In this document: piece by piece, positions 61,282 through 64,000 of the stretch
How the letters are laid out: each line of letters opens with the position of its first letter
Position numbering within the stretch: the first letter of the stretch is position 1
Source of the DNA: Iris pallida
Lineage: Eukaryota; Streptophyta; Magnoliopsida; Asparagales; Iridaceae
Direction of reading: 5' to 3'
NCBI GenBank assembly: GCA_029216955.1
Contig: JANAVB010009599.1
Location: forward strand, 3,608,982-3,672,981
DNA length: 64,000 nucleotides
Program-made: the position numbers and the translations under genes
The notes under the pieces: model-generated
What the model was told of the DNA's origin: nothing
Database searches by the model: none
The model's input: the letters and a program-made list of their open reading frames with translations, nothing else

Positions 61282-62433
61282 CTAGAAAGATGCTGATCCA
61301 GCCGAACTCCTCCTTGGACAAGCCCCTATCTTGTGGTCCGATGCTCCACAAGTTAAGCACAAGCCTTGTGCCCTACGATACTCTGACAAGACATGCCCTC
61401 CCTTCCCGCAATGGGAACAACCAACTGAGGAAGACTGTCTCTGCTGCTGAGGACGCGACTGAGACGACTGCTGAAAGGAAGTCGTCGGAGCCGGTCCCCT
61501 CGGAGATCCAATCGTCAAAGCTCGAACTGCTAGAGCTGGTGCTGACGACTGGGAAGAAGATCCCCTCTGAATGTGAGGCCTCTTCTGTCCTTCGACTCTA
61601 TCAACAATCCTCTGCGAGGTGTTCTCATGCCTCCTCGCCGCCCTCATCACTGCATCAAAAGTCTGGAATTCATACTGCTCAACTGCTAGTATGATCTCCA
61701 GATGAAGTTCATGCTGGAACCTCCTCGCCCGATCCAACTCGGTCGTCACTAAGGAAGGGGCAAACCGACTGAGCCTACTAAACTCCGCCGCATAACCGTC
61801 GACGGTCCTACTCATCTGCCGCAAGCCAATGAACCTCTGCTGCAGATCATAACGTGACACTGCGTCAAAGTAGCAAGTCTGAAACCTCTCGCTAAAATCT
61901 GCCCAAGCTATCGGTGCCACAAGTGACACCTCATGAGCCACCCACCAGTCGCAGGCCAAATCCAAGAGCTGCAACCTGACAACTGCCACACGCTTCCTAG
62001 CCGGAATCCCTGCCGCCTCTAGAATGGCCTCAGTATCCTGAAGCCACGCATCAGACGCAATAGCATCCTCTGTACCATAGAAGTACGGGGGATAGAGACG
62101 CTTGAAGCTGCTCGCAGAATTGTAGACCTGAGTACCACCCCTCTCCAAAGCCGTCTGGACAGAATGGGTAAGAACATCGCTCTGGCGCTGTTGCGACGCC
62201 ATGAAACCCCTCAACACATCCACCAGTGGTCGAACAACACCCTCTGGCTGCTCTGGCTGAACTGGTACTGCTAGTTGAACAGGCAGAATTGGCGACTCTG
62301 CCCTTCGGTCTACCCTAGACTCTGCCCCTGAATGTTGAGGCTGAACATCCCGAACTGGAGGATCAGGCGGAAGCTGACCCGCCATAGCTGGAATCCGAAC
62401 AAGCTGATCAGAAGGACCAGGAACGGTGCCCAT
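61282..62433 (-). pseudogene. Gag of element J
   Basis: It begins at ATG 62433-62431 (MGTVPGPSDQ). A retrotrans_gag core contains FYGTEDAIASDAWLQDTE, RLQLLDLACDWW and GYAAEFSRLSRFAP. Two zinc knuckles follow; the first, CSHCGKGGHVLSEYRR, has Tyr in place of the last Cys, while the second, CLTCGASDHKIGAC, is normal. A TAG at 61282-61284 ends it early, and a Gln-rich linker with another TAG leads to protease. The start is chosen for its place after the leader; an earlier in-frame TTG is less likely. Confidence 0.9.
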
Positions 62434-62598
62434 GAAAGTTGAAGGACACAAGGATCAGGTCGAGGGAACAAGAAAGATCAACGATCAAAGCAGATATCAG
62501 TTTCAATATCAAAGGTAGAGAGTAATACGAAGGATATCAATGGAGAAGAATTTGTGACTGAGATAACTACCAGCAACCCCCACATATCTGATAAATCA

Positions 62599-62616
62599 GA
62601 CCTGTATGGCCCACCA
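62599..62616 (-). promoter_or_regulatory. Primer-binding site of element J
   Basis: The minus strand reads TGGTGGGCCATACAGGTC, a two-base variant of the site in elements A, B and G, ten bases from the LTR start at 62627. Confidence 0.6.
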
Positions 62617-62626
62617 TTAAAACCTA

Positions 62627-64000
62627 TGTCACGCCCCAGAACCAGAATACTGGCAAGTAGGGACGGACAAGGCCAGCTACGTATACCAAAGTACTCCAGT
62701 ACTCCGAAATAACGTATAAGCTGTATAGATGGGGGTTACTACTATAAGCCAACAGTCAGTCCTAGGTCAAAAATCCTAGATATTTCAATCACATTCAAGC
62801 AGATAATGTACAAGGATATGATCATCAGGCATATAAGACAGTAAAACGTTCCAAACTATAATATATAGATGATCATGAAGCTAGTTATACAAAATGAAGA
62901 ACTAGTAAGACTAAGTAATACATGATCATCTCTAGCTGCAGTCTAGAAATATAACATCATGTCTAAGCCCGTAGGCCAAATGTTAAGTCCAAAACACGAG
63001 CTAAACACGTGCTCGACGGCTAAACGCCTCAAAGAATATGTACATAAAAGAGTGGGTAAGAGAAAGAATACCCACTCAAGCACCCTGATGCTCCGGGTGG
63101 TCACCATCGAGTGGAAGGTCCGGAAGATCCTCGGGCTCCTCAACTAAATCTGGTCAATGTAAAACCAGTGGGGTCAGAACCCCAATAGCAAGTACCACAA
63201 AGGAAGCCAAACTATGAACTAAAACCAGCATGCTATTTGTAATATCTCTAAGATAAAGCAGTAAACGAGACTGGAATAATAAATTGGTACCACAGTGTAT
63301 ACGAAAGGAAACTGAGAACATGTAAGAAAATAGCAAGTAAATATGTAGAATAAACTGGACATGTGAGCATGAGGTGAAGCCAAGCATGTAGTAGGAAATA
63401 GTATGTTAAGGAAATGACATGAAACTAAGTACTGAAATAAGATAAACTGGACAAGCCTAGACTAGATAGGAAATGGACTCCATCCATCAATCACGGCCAA
63501 GCAATGAGTACGGCTTGCTAACTAGGGTTGTCATAATCCTAATTACTAACATATGCAAGTTTGAGAAATCCAATTCCAGTTACCTACCCTGCAGACTATC
63601 CGATTGATCCAAGCCAAAAGAAAAACAAGTATAGCAGACACACTGCAGTCAGATACATATGTCCTAAAGAAGTGCCCCACTCGATGGTGTGCTGAAAGAG
63701 TGCTAACACGACAGATAGTTCCAAATTCCTAGTAGATATATATATAAGACCGGGAAACAAGGGGTGCAGGTAACCGGAAAAATCTTACCTCCCTATGATC
63801 TAAATAATCAAGCTAGTTGTATAGTTCCTAACATATTCATTAGGATTCCGGGTGTGGCATTCCACCGAATCCATCCTAGGCATGAGACATGCGAGACTGG
63901 ACAAGACAAGCAAGATTGTGCACTACAACAAGCCACAAGAAGACATGGCAATATCAAGATAAGAGTGCGCTACGACGAGCCACTATCAAGGAGCTAGACA
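62627..64000 (-). repeat. Right (5') LTR of element J, partial
   Basis: It repeats the left LTR from its TGTCACGCCCCAG end and is cut at the window edge. Small insertions and substitutions relative to 54635-55990 are visible. Confidence 0.95.

Larger units (their letters stand above)
54635..64000 (-). mobile_element. Tekay/Del-like chromovirus (Ty3/gypsy), element J, right LTR incomplete
   Basis: The left LTR is 54635-57563 and the right LTR starts at 62627 and runs off the window. Between them lie Gag, protease, RT, RNase H, integrase and a C-terminal chromodomain, all on the minus strand. Gene order and chromodomain identify a chromovirus, and Tekay/Del is the best fit by motif style. TCAAG (54630-54634) should be the duplicated target; the right partner is outside. 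The frames carry at least five in-frame stops and three frameshifts. Confidence 0.95.

Overview
The window is a gene-poor, transposon-packed stretch of a flowering-plant nuclear genome, most likely a eudicot; the species cannot be told from the sequence. The evidence is nested Ty3/gypsy and Ty1/copia LTR retrotransposons with plant-type primer sites, a CACTA (En/Spm-like) transposon, MITEs with 3-bp and 10-bp target-site duplications, very long (TA)n tracts, and one plant NRT1/PTR-family exon. No intact host gene, rRNA, tRNA or CRISPR array was recognised. Layout: (A) 1-2591 is the gag-protease-RT part of a minus-strand Ty3/gypsy element running off the left edge. Its right LTR appears to start near 2850, is split at 3037, and resumes at 15740-~18080. 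(B) The splitting element, 3038-15739, has two 4.4-kb LTRs and a short internal region encoding only a broken Gag, so it resembles a TR-GAG non-autonomous element. Its gag is itself split by a 2.16-kb solo LTR (8587-10750, duplication ATCTC). (C) 18080-22680 is a MITE/microsatellite field: three inverted-repeat elements between (TA)n tracts, a Harbinger-type MITE (20027-20451, TAA), a G-rich tract, a Mutator-type MITE (21084-21332, 10-bp duplication), then decayed LTR remnants. (D) 24823-29675 is a Ty1/copia element with a 5' LTR, primer site and decayed gag-pol but no 3' LTR. It abuts a diverged LTR fragment (29680-31465) of the same family as the solo LTR. (E) 31726-32240 is an orphan NRT1/PTR (NPF) exon. 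(F) 33834-50548 is a second Ty1/copia element with 123-bp LTRs (one mismatch) and perfect CCTAG duplications. Its reverse transcriptase is split by (G), an 11.2-kb LARD-like element (38478-49676, duplication AGCAG) with ~4-kb LTRs and a non-coding interior. (H) 51402-52302 is a minute TRIM retrotransposon with 213-bp LTRs. (I) 52397-54634 is one end of a CACTA transposon with subterminal repeats and C-terminal exons of its transposase-type gene. It is cut by (J), a Tekay/Del-like chromovirus (54635 to beyond 64000) with all gag-pol domains recognisable but many stops and frameshifts. How the parts relate: elements A, B and G carry the same 18-base primer-site sequence; B and G also share LTR termini (TGTCACGACC on the plus strand). 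B, G and J keep a similar motif beside the polypurine tract. B and G may therefore be non-autonomous derivatives of gypsy elements that depended on enzymes supplied in trans (inference). Nearly every coding frame is broken, often at codons that differ from the expected CAG, CGA or TGG by a C-to-T or G-to-A transition, as expected for methylated, silenced repeats.
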